Source of the DNA: Ilyonectria destructans
Taxonomy: Eukaryota > Ascomycota > Sordariomycetes > Hypocreales > Nectriaceae
Direction of reading: 5' to 3'
DNA: 64,000 nucleotides
Assembly (NCBI GenBank): GCA_020740775.1
Contig: JAHEWK010000019.1
Span: 62,001-126,000, forward strand
Positions 53,475 through 62,676 of this stretch are shown here, piece by piece (position 1 is the first letter of the stretch; every line of letters begins with the position of its first letter). The position numbers were made by a program, and so were the translations under genes. The notes beneath the pieces were generated by a model that saw only the letters and a program-made list of their open reading frames with translations, did no database searches and was not told where the DNA came from.

Positions 53475-54070
53475 TTAGTTTTAGAAATATAAGCTTATAT
53501 GAGTTATTAAATTAACTTATATTATCAGCTTTCTACTTAAGTTATATTAATTGTATAAGTGTATTAATATGTAAATAAAGATTTAAACTGCTATAGTTAA
53601 GTATAAATAAATTTAGGTATAATTTAAATAAAATAATCATTTATTACTAAAGGTTATCTTTATAGTGAAATATGTAACTGTAAGAGGAGAGCTCTAAATT
53701 TATCCAATAGTAGGAATCTATATATTGAGTGTATTTTAAGCTAGAGAGAGAGAAAGAAGAGAAGAAAGAGCAATCTTTAAGTGAGGTTGTAGTGAAAACT
53801 CTATATATTTATAGTGTAGCTGGATATTAGTTCTCTAAAGCTCAATTCTTATTTAGTCTATTACTTTAGGCTTAGCCTCTAATATTAACTACTTAAAGTT
53901 CTTTATTTAATTAGTAAAAATAATAAAGGATATATTTTTAAATAGAATATATAGTTAAGAAATATATAAAGATAAAAAGTAAATAGTATATAATAGTATA
54001 AAATAATATATTAATAGTATATAATATTACATATTTTAAGTTTAAATTTACTTAAAGATCTCTAACTTTT
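53475..54070. other. AT-rich relic between two DUF1772 genes
   Basis: A 0.6 kb A/T-dominated patch. About 53920-54030 resembles, in inverted orientation, the end part of the solo LTR family at 14-16 kb (words ATAAAGATAAAAAGTAAATAGTAT and TATATTAATAGTATATA share its pattern). It is probably a small RIP-mutated insertion into the cluster. Confidence 0.6.
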
Positions 54071-54225
54071 TAAATAATTTTTTAATTTGTAACGTGTTTG
54101 AAAGTGGATGCATTCGATAACTGACTTGGGATATGTCCTCTTTGGGATGTTCATGTAAGTATTTCCCCGCACTTCGCAGAATCCTGGCCCTCCACGATCT
54201 GGGGTTGTGGGGTATAGTGCCGTTG

Positions 54226-54291
54226 ATTGCGGGACCTTGACAATCTGTGACTGTGGAGACTACGCGATCAAGGGTTGGGCCTTTGTGGGAC
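54226..54291 (+). promoter_or_regulatory. Two GGGAC motifs before DUF1772 protein 2
   Basis: ATTGCGGGAC at 54226-54235 and TTGTGGGAC at 54283-54291, on the coding strand, 190 and 135 bp before the ATG at 54426. They match the half-sites of the 38 bp palindrome. Confidence 0.65.
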
Positions 54292-54425
54292 GGGTGGAAG
54301 TCAGGCCGGTATAATAGATGTTCGGAAGCTGTTCGCGGAAAACCGCAGCCGCACAACTATAATTCCCCAGTTCTTAGATTCATTCTTGACATTGAACACT
54401 CTAATTTCGTTTTTACACTTGACAC

Positions 54426-54965
54426 ATGGCACTTTTCGCTTCCCCCCAGACTTTCGCAGCCGGTGTGCTTGGCACCGTTGCATCAACATGCTTTGGTGTT
54501 ACGAGCGTTAGCATATCTTCACTCACTACCTCGACACTATTGCTCCAGCCACAAATTACAAGTGCCGGACCCTCTGAACACTTGGACTCTTTTACGACCT
54601 CGTGGTATCTTGCCCGTCAATGGGCGCAGTTCGAAGCATACGCGCACAACGTGGCGACTCTTGGCATGATCACTGGGGCCTCTACCTTCATATATGCCGC
54701 CTTGTACTATCCAGAACGCGCAGCGCTTCAAAGCAATCTATTTTGGGCCGGCGCAGCCTGTAACCTCCTTACGATCCCCTACACAATTCTTTTCATGCTG
54801 CAGAAGAACAATGAGCTGGATGGACGGGCAAAAACCGGGAAGAAGCAGAATTTCGGAGACAGGGAGACAACCCAGCTGATGCAGAGCGTGGCGTGGCTGG
54901 GGAAGCTACGCGGCAGTCTTCCGCTGGTCGGTGTGATTATGGGCTTCCTCGCACTCAGCATCTGA
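54426..54965 (+). CDS. DUF1772 protein 2 (anthrone-oxygenase family)
   Basis: An intronless 179-residue frame starting at ATG 54426. The N-terminal segment (AAGVLGTVASTCFGVTSVSI) is followed by a leucine-rich strip and the SWYLARQWAQFEAYAHNVAT loop. Three hydrophobic segments follow: ASTFIYAALYY, LFWAGAACNLLTIPYTILFML, and GSLPLVGVIMGFLALSI at the end. It shares with protein 3 the pattern RQWAQFEAYAH / QQWMKMDALGH, then FIYAA, then NLFWAGA / NLLWASA, and PYT. DUF1772 members are small multi-span membrane proteins, some with anthrone oxygenase activity. The coding sequence looks intact. Its promoter carries two copies of the shared GGGAC motif. Confidence 0.78.
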   Translation: MALFASPQTFAAGVLGTVASTCFGVTSVSISSLTTSTLLLQPQITSAGPSEHLDSFTTSWYLARQWAQFEAYAHNVATLGMITGASTFIYAALYYPERAALQSNLFWAGAACNLLTIPYTILFMLQKNNELDGRAKTGKKQNFGDRETTQLMQSVAWLGKLRGSLPLVGVIMGFLALSI

Positions 54966-55396
54966 GTCCTGCGGACAACACGTAGAACACTTCAACAATC
55001 TCAGCATAGATTTTCGAACTAGTACACCATTATCAGCCTTAATTCAATCATGGCACCAAATCATCACAAATCACATATTTCCGTAGTGTCACATATTTTC
55101 CTCTGCGTTCTGAGTATACGAGGAAAATTTTGTGCCGCATTAGCTATCTCGAGACTATGTATTAGATAGTCGTCCTGGTGTAATTGCTGATATGGCATGT
55201 GGAGGATTCTGTAGACACTTGCGCCATGATGAGAGAGGTCTCAGCCACGACTGGCGTTGCATTGTGCGACACTAACTGAGAGATCTGCTCGGAAGTCGTT
55301 CTTAAACAGGGGGTTCTGTAAATCGGACCCTAGAATGCATGTTCGAGAATCGAGGAGCCCGGGAATCGGGTAAACAGTTCCTTGTTCCGGGGTCCC
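54966..55396. other. Intergenic region upstream of the dioxygenase
   Basis: No gene recognised. It contains the 3' end of DUF1772 gene 2 and the distal promoter of the dioxygenase gene. Confidence 0.4.
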
Positions 55397-55490
55397 TTGC
55401 GGGACAGAAGGGATTTCTTGCGGGACAGAAGGAATGTCTTGCGGGACAGCGTTATGTATGCATCGGCAGAATAAATCATTTGTGGGACAG
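55397..55490 (+). promoter_or_regulatory. Phased TTGCGGGACAG repeats before the dioxygenase
   Basis: TTGCGGGACAG starts at 55397, 55418 and 55439, exactly 21 bp apart, and a fourth copy, TTGTGGGACAG, starts at 55480. All lie on the coding strand 156-249 bp before ATG 55646. A 21 bp period is two helical turns, placing the three sites on one face of the DNA, which suits cooperative binding of a regulator. Confidence 0.75.
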
Positions 55491-55645
55491 AGCACTGACA
55501 TTTGCCACCCCCGCCGTGGTATTCGGAAATGTCAGCGGTTATAAGGACAGATGCATCTGCACAAAGGCTACACCGTGTCTCAACAAGGCATTTCTTTGCG
55601 ATTTGAGAACTTGTTAGAACTTTTGAATCGAGTCAGAATATCAAA

Positions 55646-56917
55646 ATGGGAGCTACTCTAGAAACACATGCAAACGGCATCAACGGACACGGTCAAACCA
55701 ATGGCCCTCCCATCGCTCGCGGCTTCTCCTTGAGCCAGCCTCCCTTGGTCGAGGATTTGAAGAAAGTTTGTGATCAACAGACGAACAAGGCGCACTACCC
55801 GAATGCCTCGGATTTCCCGGAGGGAATCCCCGTCTATGACATGTCCCAATTTGCTGGCAGGCATGATGACGAGGCCCTCGTGGGGACCTTGCAGGACGAG
55901 TGGAGCTATAGTATCGCTGAGGGTCCAGGTGTCGTTGTTCTGCGAGGATTGTACAAGATCGATGGGTTGGAGTCGGTGCTGGATGCTGCCAACACCGTGT
56001 TCGACAAAATCCTCCAAGACGAAAAGAGTGCGGGCGTCGGTGCCTCTCAAACACAGACTTCTGAGTCGGGTTACACGCTCGACAGGAACCTCAAAACGTA
56101 CAACGCATTTACCAAACTCGCCGTGAGAGATCCCGAGACCTTTGTGGCCTATTACTCGAACCCGTGGCTTAAACACGTGGCCGAAGCCTGGGTCGGCCCT
56201 GGTTACCGTATCAACGCGACTCTCAACATTGTACCTCCGGGAGGCTTTGCTCAGCCAGCTCATCGCGACTACCACATGGGCTTCTTTGATGCCGAACGAT
56301 GCGTCAAATTCCCTCGCCTCGTTCAGATGGCCAACCAGATCTTGACCCTGCAAGGAGCCGTGGCCCACACCGACATGCCGTCACCGAGCGGCCCTACCCG
56401 GTTTCTTCCCTTCAGCCAAAAGTTTGAAGCCGGATACATGGCACACCGACGCCAGGAATTCCAAGACCACTTCAAGAGCAACTACATTTCCGTTCCCTTG
56501 GAGAAAGGCGACGGTGTGTTCTTCAACCCGTCCATTCTTCACGCTGCTGGAGACAACACAACGGAAGATTTCTACCGGAGTGCTCATCTCATCCAGATCA
56601 ACAGTAATTTCGGCAAGCCGTCTGAGTACATCAATCCTGTCCCTATCATCAGAAGCTGCTGGGATACCATGGCTCAAGAATACGCGAAGAATGGCTTGAG
56701 TTCGCAATTGGACGCTGTTGTTGTCGCCGTCGGCGATGGATATCCCTTCCCAACCACCTTGGATAGGATTGTGTCCGGGGGGGACATTTTTGCTATGAAG
56801 ACGGAGCAAGAGCTGCTGAGGCTTGGGTTGGAGAAGGGCCAAACCCGTGATGAGATTGTTCAAGCACTAAAGACGGCTCAAGGCACCCGTCTGGGGGTGT
56901 TCTTCGATGAGAGCTGA
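55646..56917 (+). CDS. Phytanoyl-CoA-type Fe(II)/2-oxoglutarate dioxygenase
   Basis: An intronless frame of 423 residues starting at ATG 55646 (AAAATGG context). The fold is that of the PhyH family. The iron ligands are visible as H-x-D in PAHRDYHMGF (~residue 209) and a distal H in NPSILHAAGDN (~302), followed by an Arg in FYRSAHLIQIN that would bind 2-oxoglutarate. The core strand NATLNIVPPGGFAQPAHRDY and the C-terminal helices are intact. There is no signal peptide, so it is probably cytosolic. Fungal PhyH enzymes in biosynthetic clusters carry out hydroxylation, desaturation or ring rearrangement; the substrate here is unknown. It is preceded by four copies of the shared GGGAC motif. Confidence 0.88.
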   Translation: MGATLETHANGINGHGQTNGPPIARGFSLSQPPLVEDLKKVCDQQTNKAHYPNASDFPEGIPVYDMSQFAGRHDDEALVGTLQDEWSYSIAEGPGVVVLRGLYKIDGLESVLDAANTVFDKILQDEKSAGVGASQTQTSESGYTLDRNLKTYNAFTKLAVRDPETFVAYYSNPWLKHVAEAWVGPGYRINATLNIVPPGGFAQPAHRDYHMGFFDAERCVKFPRLVQMANQILTLQGAVAHTDMPSPSGPTRFLPFSQKFEAGYMAHRRQEFQDHFKSNYISVPLEKGDGVFFNPSILHAAGDNTTEDFYRSAHLIQINSNFGKPSEYINPVPIIRSCWDTMAQEYAKNGLSSQLDAVVVAVGDGYPFPTTLDRIVSGGDIFAMKTEQELLRLGLEKGQTRDEIVQALKTAQGTRLGVFFDES

Positions 56918-57540
56918 ACACACCCGGCCGGCCCCGGCTGGCAGCATCATCAGATTTATAGGTACCTCATAGTGTAGGTTAGCTACCTAGGTAGCTGTAA
57001 CATTCAGAGAGAGCAGAGTTTGTCATGAAGTTTGTCGCTCCGCAAATTGGTCCCTTAACAAGTTCCGGATGAAATCTTATGGAGTGTATTCAGGCGCATC
57101 TCATACCCACACCTATAATTGGTGAGTGACTCGAGAGGAACCTTTACTGCTTCAGGAAATGTGCTAGTAGTGATGTAACTTGGTAACTTGTAGCTTGAAG
57201 ACTAACAGGAACTTCTCCTACCACCTAATATATATGTAATCTTAAGTACCTCAGATGTATCGTTCTCTTATTGGCTTCTCCACCTGCGCCTTAACACACT
57301 CCATGGGATGGTGCCACTCTGGGGAAACAAGACGCCGCAGACTTTAGCTCAGTTCCCTATACTAATTCTCAAAAAGTCTGTGGTGTATTTTGTCCTCCAC
57401 ATTCAGCGTCGTTCCCACCACCGCCACCCAAGCCCCACCACAAATTCGAACATCAAAGGCCATATAAGAAGGAGCAATGTGCACGCTCTGTCCAACACAA
57501 CCAAAGCTTTGCTTCACACTTCCAGAAAACAATATTCGAC
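56918..57540. other. Intergenic region, no gene
   Basis: No supported frame. It includes the promoter of the DUF4336 gene. I searched it by eye for the TGCGGGAC/GTGGGAC motif and did not find it. Confidence 0.4.
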
Positions 57541-58479
57541 ATGACTGAACGCGACTCGAAATTTATTGGTGTACCGACAAACCCCGAGCGGGTCATGGTC
57601 ATTCGTGAGGTTGGACCTCGTATCTGCACATTCTCAACCCCTTGGGAGCGTTTCGGTATACTCTGGGTCGGCTGGCGATGTACCGCTGTCAAATTGAAGA
57701 CTGGAAACGTGGCTGTCTTCCTTCCAGGTCCCCTTACTGAGGAGGTCAAGTTGAAGCTGCTGTCGATTGGACCAGTCAAATATATTCTGGCGCTCAGCGA
57801 CCATCACGAGCTTTTTCTAGCCCAGTGGGCGGCCGAGTTTCCGCAAGCCTCCATCATCGGTTCCGAAGGTCTGGAAGAACGACACGAAGGAGACGCAGGC
57901 GCAAAACCATTCGGTACTACTTGTGTATACACCAAAGAGAACAAGGACAGCGTGCGAATCTCACCCGAATTCGACGATGATTTCGTCTACGAGTATTGTC
58001 ACGGCCATGGTCACAGGCAGATAATGTGTCTCCACAAACCCACGCATACATTGATCGAAGCCGACCTTCTCTTCAATCTACCAGCGAAAGAACAGTTCTC
58101 TAAAGTCTCTACCCCTTCCAGCTATAAAGCTAGAAACGCGGTGTTTGCGGGAGTAATGAATGCGCGAGGGGCCATGTTCTGGCAGAAGTGTTTTCTGTGG
58201 TATGTTGCCACAGCTGCTGACAGGTCTGGGTTTGCTGAGTCGGCTAAACGATTGCGAACGTGGGATGTCGGAATGATTATTCCATGTCACGGAGAAATCA
58301 TGGAAACGAGTGGCCGGGAAAGGATCCACAAGATAACTTCTTGGTTCGTTACAGATGACGAATATCCGGGGGCAATGACCTACACGGGCCTTATTGTTGG
58401 AGTTCTTGTTCTACTTGCGGTGCTTTTGCTGAGCCCGGTGAGCCCGGTGACCCAGACAGTGAGGGCTTGGCTGCTATGA
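57541..58479 (+). CDS. DUF4336 metallo-beta-lactamase-like protein, membrane-anchored
   Basis: An intronless frame of 312 residues. The family pattern is clear: an N-terminal strand pair (GPRICTFSTPWERFG), the KYILALSDHHELFLAQW helix start, SIIGSEGLEERHEG, the Cys/His-bearing YCHGHGHRQIMCLHKPTHT strand, LIEADLLFNLPAKEQF, and IIPCHGEIMETSGRERI near the end. DUF4336 resembles a metallo-beta-lactamase fold, but the classical HxHxDH metal motif is not present, so hydrolase activity is uncertain. A hydrophobic stretch at the end (GLIVGVLVLLAVLLL) should anchor it to a membrane. Metallo-beta-lactamase-type thioesterases accompany DUF1772 proteins in anthraquinone clusters; whether this protein plays such a role is speculation. 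Its promoter lacks the shared GGGAC motif. Confidence 0.75.
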   Translation: MTERDSKFIGVPTNPERVMVIREVGPRICTFSTPWERFGILWVGWRCTAVKLKTGNVAVFLPGPLTEEVKLKLLSIGPVKYILALSDHHELFLAQWAAEFPQASIIGSEGLEERHEGDAGAKPFGTTCVYTKENKDSVRISPEFDDDFVYEYCHGHGHRQIMCLHKPTHTLIEADLLFNLPAKEQFSKVSTPSSYKARNAVFAGVMNARGAMFWQKCFLWYVATAADRSGFAESAKRLRTWDVGMIIPCHGEIMETSGRERIHKITSWFVTDDEYPGAMTYTGLIVGVLVLLAVLLLSPVSPVTQTVRAWLL

Positions 58480-58686
58480 GTAACATTACAATTGGATAAG
58501 TACAAAGCAGCTAGTATTACTAGTTGGCCACGAACGAAAGGATTATAGCACTATTGAGACGAAATGGACAATGGTATTGATGGAGAACCTCGCAGTGATC
58601 TCTTGTGCTCTATGATTACCAACCAGGTTGAATCCTCCCCGAACCGTCCCGGCACTCTTTACCCGTGTGTCAGTCGGCTGCTGCGT

Positions 58687-58845
58687 GGTCCCGCAGCGGG
58701 ACAAGTTGCGAGCCTACGGACGGCGGGACCATGCAATGCAAACCCTCACCACCCACCACCCACCACCTCAATGATTGTGCACTACCCGTTGGCATTGTGG
58801 GACGAGGTGGTGGTAGGCGGCTTGCCCCACAATGCCAACGGGTAG
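58687..58845. promoter_or_regulatory. GGGAC motifs and 20 bp hairpin before DUF1772 protein 3
   Basis: Half-sites occur as GGTCCCGC (58687-58694, reverse), GCGGGAC directly after, GGCGGGACC (about 58722-58730) and ATTGTGGGAC (about 58794-58803). Positions 58782-58801 and 58826-58845 form a perfect 20 bp inverted repeat with a 24 bp loop, and one motif overlaps its left arm. The block ends 91 bp before ATG 58937. A short CACCACC-rich run (58746-58768) lies inside it. Confidence 0.75.
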
Positions 58846-58936
58846 ATCTAGAAAGCTCGTCTATAAGACTGGTTGTCTGAAAGCCATCACAGAGCGTCTG
58901 TCTATGTCCAGACGCGATCTGTTCCTACCAGCAAAA

Positions 58937-59482
58937 ATGGATTTTCAATGTATTGCAGCCACTATTGTCGGCCTCACCGCATCGGCCACGGCCGCCTGTG
59001 TCAATATTACGACGTCCTCGCTTATGTTGCCGACACTGCTGCTCTCCCGGCGTGAAGAGTCGCCTTCGGTCACTGGGAAAAATGATCTGGCCGTACAATC
59101 GCCCAAACATATTGCTCAGCAATGGATGAAAATGGATGCACTTGGACACATGGTTGTGCCAAAAGCTGTGCTTCTCGGAACTACATCGCTCATCTATGCA
59201 GCGCGGAACTCACCACCTTCGGCGCCATTGAGTCGAAACTTGCTCTGGGCCAGCGCATGCTTCACCCTCCTCGTCGTCCCGTATACGGTTATGTTCACCC
59301 AAGAAACTGTGATGGCGATGCGGAAGCAAGCCTCCACTGAACCCAAGTCAGATTCAGACGCAGCAGACTCAAATGACACCGAGTTTACGAGGCTACTGCA
59401 AGAGGCAGCGAAGGAGGCGTTCATTCGCGGTTTATTACCAGGTGTGGGTGTCATCCTGGCTGCGATAGCCTTGGTTCTTTGA
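58937..59482 (+). CDS. DUF1772 protein 3 (anthrone-oxygenase family)
   Basis: An intronless frame of 181 residues from ATG 58937 (AAAAATGG context); an in-frame ATG at 58904 is possible. The order of segments mirrors protein 2: N-terminal TIVGLTASATAACVNITTSS, a leucine-rich strip, QQWMKMDALGHMVVPKAV, SLIYAARNSP, NLLWASACFTLLVVPYTVMF, an acidic Ser/Asp/Glu stretch, and C-terminal GLLPGVGVILAAIALVL. Proteins 2 and 3 are probably close duplicates, with protein 1 more distant. The gene looks intact. Three genes of this family within 7 kb is unusual and suggests successive oxidations or a multi-subunit membrane complex (inference). Confidence 0.78.
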   Translation: MDFQCIAATIVGLTASATAACVNITTSSLMLPTLLLSRREESPSVTGKNDLAVQSPKHIAQQWMKMDALGHMVVPKAVLLGTTSLIYAARNSPPSAPLSRNLLWASACFTLLVVPYTVMFTQETVMAMRKQASTEPKSDSDAADSNDTEFTRLLQEAAKEAFIRGLLPGVGVILAAIALVL

Positions 59483-60374
59483 GCTTGTGCGTATGCCGTG
59501 TGCCAGAATACCGGAGGTCGGGATGCGCACGCTCGCTCCGTGGCCGAGTCCGTGCTCCCAATCCTCTGCGAACTGCCTCAAAGTTTCCATGTCCATTGTT
59601 GTGGCTGTTTTGATGTTGGGACTGCCGCTCTTGAGTTGTCTGGACGATACTGTTTTGGTCTTCTCCATGTGCGGATTGCCGCTCTGCTCGAGGACGGGTG
59701 GACTCGAGGCCCTAAAGTTGAAGGATATGGTGACTGGGTCTCGAATATTCACAATACTTTCACGTAGAGATTGGACGTGAGATGCTCTGTGGTTGAGTGG
59801 ATTATGTATGCTTGCTGCTAGCCCTCCTATAGAAAGAGTAGTTTTAAATAGCTTATATAGCTCTAGCTATATAGTATAAATTATACAGCTTATATATAAT
59901 ATAATATTAGTTAACTTATAACTTACTTTAAAATTAATAATAGCTAATAGCAGCTATTTAAGCACTATATAGATATACAGACAGACTTAATTTCACTGCA
60001 CTTAGTAGCTCCAACTAACAGATTAGGTGCCAGAGCACCTCTTAACTTAGGTACATCCACAATTAAAGCCTGAGGTGTTATGTGAGCGGACTTTGTCGGT
60101 AATTTAAAGTTGTCCGGTGTAAAACCTCTTCGGTATTTTCAAATTTTCCGGATGCCGACGACCGTATTGAAACTACGTAATCTGCCGCTTAATTTCCACT
60201 TTATCAACGTTTTTGATTGCCAATTTTAATTCCAGCATGAAGTGCCCAAGCGCGGGAGCCGCCGTCATTTATTAATCAATAATTAACCTAACCACATGCT
60301 ACGCCGAGTAAATATCCTCTTCGAGTATCGATTTCATGCGTGGATTTTGAGAGAGAATCCCCGATATCTGTGCA
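59483..60374. other. Intergenic region with small AT-rich patch
   Basis: No gene. An A/T-rich patch at 59830-59990 (many TATA and TAGCT words) is probably a small element relic. A single 25 bp unit at 60093-60117 is related to the tandem repeat at 45088-45187, in reverse orientation. Confidence 0.5.
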
Positions 60375-61064
60375 ATGGACCCTAGCAACGCTGTCGTTGT
60401 GATTATGACACTTCCGGTCAAAGTCGATATTGATGACCTGCAAGCTCGGTTGAGATTTTTCATGGACAACCTGAAAATTCAAGATGGTTGCCTTGGCATC
60501 CGTCTGGGTTCCTGGCATGATAATCCACAAAAGATCGATTTGATGACTGGTAACGTGCCTACCTAATCCCCTTCCTTGGTTACCACGTGGATATTCATGC
60601 ATGTACTAGTTTGGGCCAACTCACGGTCGAGTGAGGCATGGGTGGCTTCCAAAGCTCACGAGGAGAGTGTATCACAGCTTCGCCCTGGTCTCACTGGCCG
60701 GCCAACAGGGCATACTCTGTATGCTCATGAGACAATGTTGAGGGCAATCATTGGTACACCTGTGCTCGAGGTGGTTATCTTGCAGGCCCGCGAAAATGTG
60801 GAAGAGGGTGAACTGATTGGGCTGTTTGAACACGATCCCTGTCTCGCTGCTTGTCGAGGACTAGTCAGTGGCCGTTCACTTAACTCTGCCCTGAGCGGGG
60901 AAAGAGATTTTGTTGCACTTATTGGCTGGAGTGGTATGGATGCTTACCGTAAGGCGAGCAACAAGAGCTTCTTAAATTGGGAGTCGGCCAAGGCCCATCA
61001 AGTTTTGTTGGATTCTCTTTTCGAGCCCCCTGGCAGCTCGTCTCATAATACCTTGGATGAGTGA
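60375..61064 (+). CDS. Dimeric alpha/beta-barrel (ABM-like) protein
   Basis: Exon 1 is 60375-60549, the intron 60550-60609 (GTAACG to ACTAG), and exon 2 is 60610-61064, giving 209 residues. Each half has the pattern of a ferredoxin-like ABM unit: a strand (VVVIMTLPVKV; LEVVILQARENV), a helix, a Gly/Cys turn (IQDGCLGIRLG), and a strand plus helix with conserved Trp (LMTVWANSRSSEAW; VALIGWSGMDAYRKA). This double arrangement is common in fungal stress-response and antibiotic-biosynthesis-monooxygenase-like proteins. Some ABM proteins oxidise anthrones or other aromatics without a cofactor; others have no known activity. No signal peptide is seen. The gene looks intact and belongs to the cluster by position, but its promoter lacks the GGGAC motif. 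Confidence 0.65.
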
Positions 61065-61276
61065 AAAATACTTCGGAACTACTGCTGTGTAGCAAGATGA
61101 AGCAATATGATTGGGGCGCCTGTACTCTAATCTCCTGGATTTGTAATAGCTCCTCTCTTACCCACCTGATTTGAACATACAAAGCCTCAGCAGCTCTGAA
61201 ATCTAAGTCACAGTCCTTTCCGAAAACGCAAGCTTGAATCGAAACCGCATTTTTATCCTGGAAAGCTTTGTTCATA
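61065..61276. other. Short spacer before the reductase relic
   Basis: Should contain the 3' end of the ABM-like gene and the promoter of the reductase. Nothing else is seen. Confidence 0.3.
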
Positions 61277-62520
61277 ATGTCTCTTGGCAGGAGAGTTCTT
61301 CTCAACAGCGGGCATAAGATTCTGTGAGTAGCGATAACTGCCACGAAATTAAACGATAGCTGACGCCTTCCGTGATAGCCAACTGGGTTATGGAACCTGG
61401 CAATCCTCAGCTGGCGAGATTGGTTTGGGTGTCTTTGAGGCCCTGAAAGTTGGGTACAGGCATTTGGTGGGTTGACCTTATTCCCGCTAGCATTGTACCT
61501 TTACTAACATGATGTGAGGAGCATCTTGCTAAAGTGTATGAATTGCGTCCTTGGTATGTTTCCAAGTTCCGCTATGACTGATGTCATTTGTAGATAGGGA
61601 AACCCGCCTGAATGGCCCAGGATTTGAAGAGGGCTCTTCGGGAGATCCCAGGTCTTCCACATGAGGATATTTTTGTCGTATGTGTCCCCCCCCCCCCCCC
61701 AGGAATTCAATAACTAACTCAGGCCTTGTAATTAGACATCCAAGTTGTGGAACTTGTATGTATGCTTCTCATTATCAGACAAAGGATGGATTGGATAAGA
61801 CAGCTTTAGTGGTGATGGAATTGGTTGATTTCTCTATCTATTGAAGGGCTAGGGATCGGTCTTATAGATGAGGATGAGGTCGGCCTCCGGCGGCCTCCGG
61901 GCCCGAGGTCCGGAGGTCTGAGACTGGAAGACCCACCGGCCGGAGCCCTGAGACCTGGTCCAGACCGGTTTCCTAGCAGCTGGTCTGGAAGCCGCTTCAG
62001 ATATCGTAAGATCGTCATATATGTAACCTGACTAGACAGCAGCTGCGGCACGGATCCTATCAGGCTGTCTGACACTCATCATAGTGGTCACCAACTCACA
62101 CTCCACGCGGTCAACATGACCCCGAAGTTGTCGAAGCTGCACTTGATAACTGTTTAGATGAACTTGGTTTAGAGTATCTTGATGTAAGTAGACTTGAAAA
62201 ATATTGAGCTATATAAACTGGGACTAATATATCCAAGCTCTACCTCGTTTGCTTCCCAGTCTTGTTCAAGCGGAGCCCGTCTATGTCGGCTAGGACTTAT
62301 TCCCACTTACCGGGAGTAATTAGCTAGATGGCGATGTTGCTATCGATGATAGAATCTCGACTATTGAGACCTGGAGAGGTTAGGAAAACGCTATTACCTG
62401 TACTTCTAGTGGCTAATGCCGACGAAATTTTGCAGCCGTGACCAAGTTGACTAAATCAAAGGCTCAATCAATTGGAGTGTCTAATCACAGCCTCAAACAT
62501 TTAAGCTGACTTGAATTGAG
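61277..62520 (+). pseudogene. Decayed aldo/keto reductase gene
   Basis: Several short exons of an aldo/keto reductase are recognisable in order. ATG 61277 (MSLGRRVLLNSGHKIL) joins across intron 61324-61378 to QLGYGTWQSSAGEIGLGVFE and ALKVGYRHL. Then come LAKVYELRP, QDLKRALREIPGLPHEDIFV, TSKLWN (after intron ~61681-61734, which contains a poly-C run), PEVVEAALDNCLDELGLEYL before a GTAAGT donor (~62180), LYLVCFPVLFK, DGDVAIDDRISTIETW, and KLTKSKAQSIGVSNHSLKHL to ~62510. An in-frame TGA precedes the QDLKRAL block and a stop ends the last piece. The C-terminal third is missing, replaced by retroelement-like sequence. Probably a cluster reductase lost by truncation. Confidence 0.7.
61687..61700 (+). 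repeat. Poly-C tract inside a reductase intron
   Basis: About 14 consecutive C beginning five bases after the GTATGTGT donor. Its exact length is uncertain, and it may have expanded after the gene lost function. Confidence 0.8.
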
Positions 62521-62676
62521 ATGTTTGTGATGCTTCCGGACGGCTAACAGGAGTTTCCTTGGCTCGAGGCGGTTATTAATGCTACATTGGTCGCTCAGGC
62601 GGTTAATTAGTTTGAGCGACATCCCTTGCGTAGATAGGACCACCTGATCGCCTACTGCAAAGACAATAACATTCAC
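62485..62676 (-). pseudogene. Possible Ty3/Gypsy integrase-end fragment
   Basis: On the minus strand, FAVGDQVVLSTQGMSLKL resembles the 'F..GD.V.LST....LK' segment after the integrase core of Ty3/Gypsy Pol. No other part of an element could be identified. It begins where the aldo/keto reductase breaks off, so an old insertion may have truncated that gene. Confidence 0.35.

Noticed and set aside
55658..56368. 236-residue minus-strand frame
   Set aside because: It is the shadow of the PhyH dioxygenase gene; iron-binding motifs are on the plus strand.
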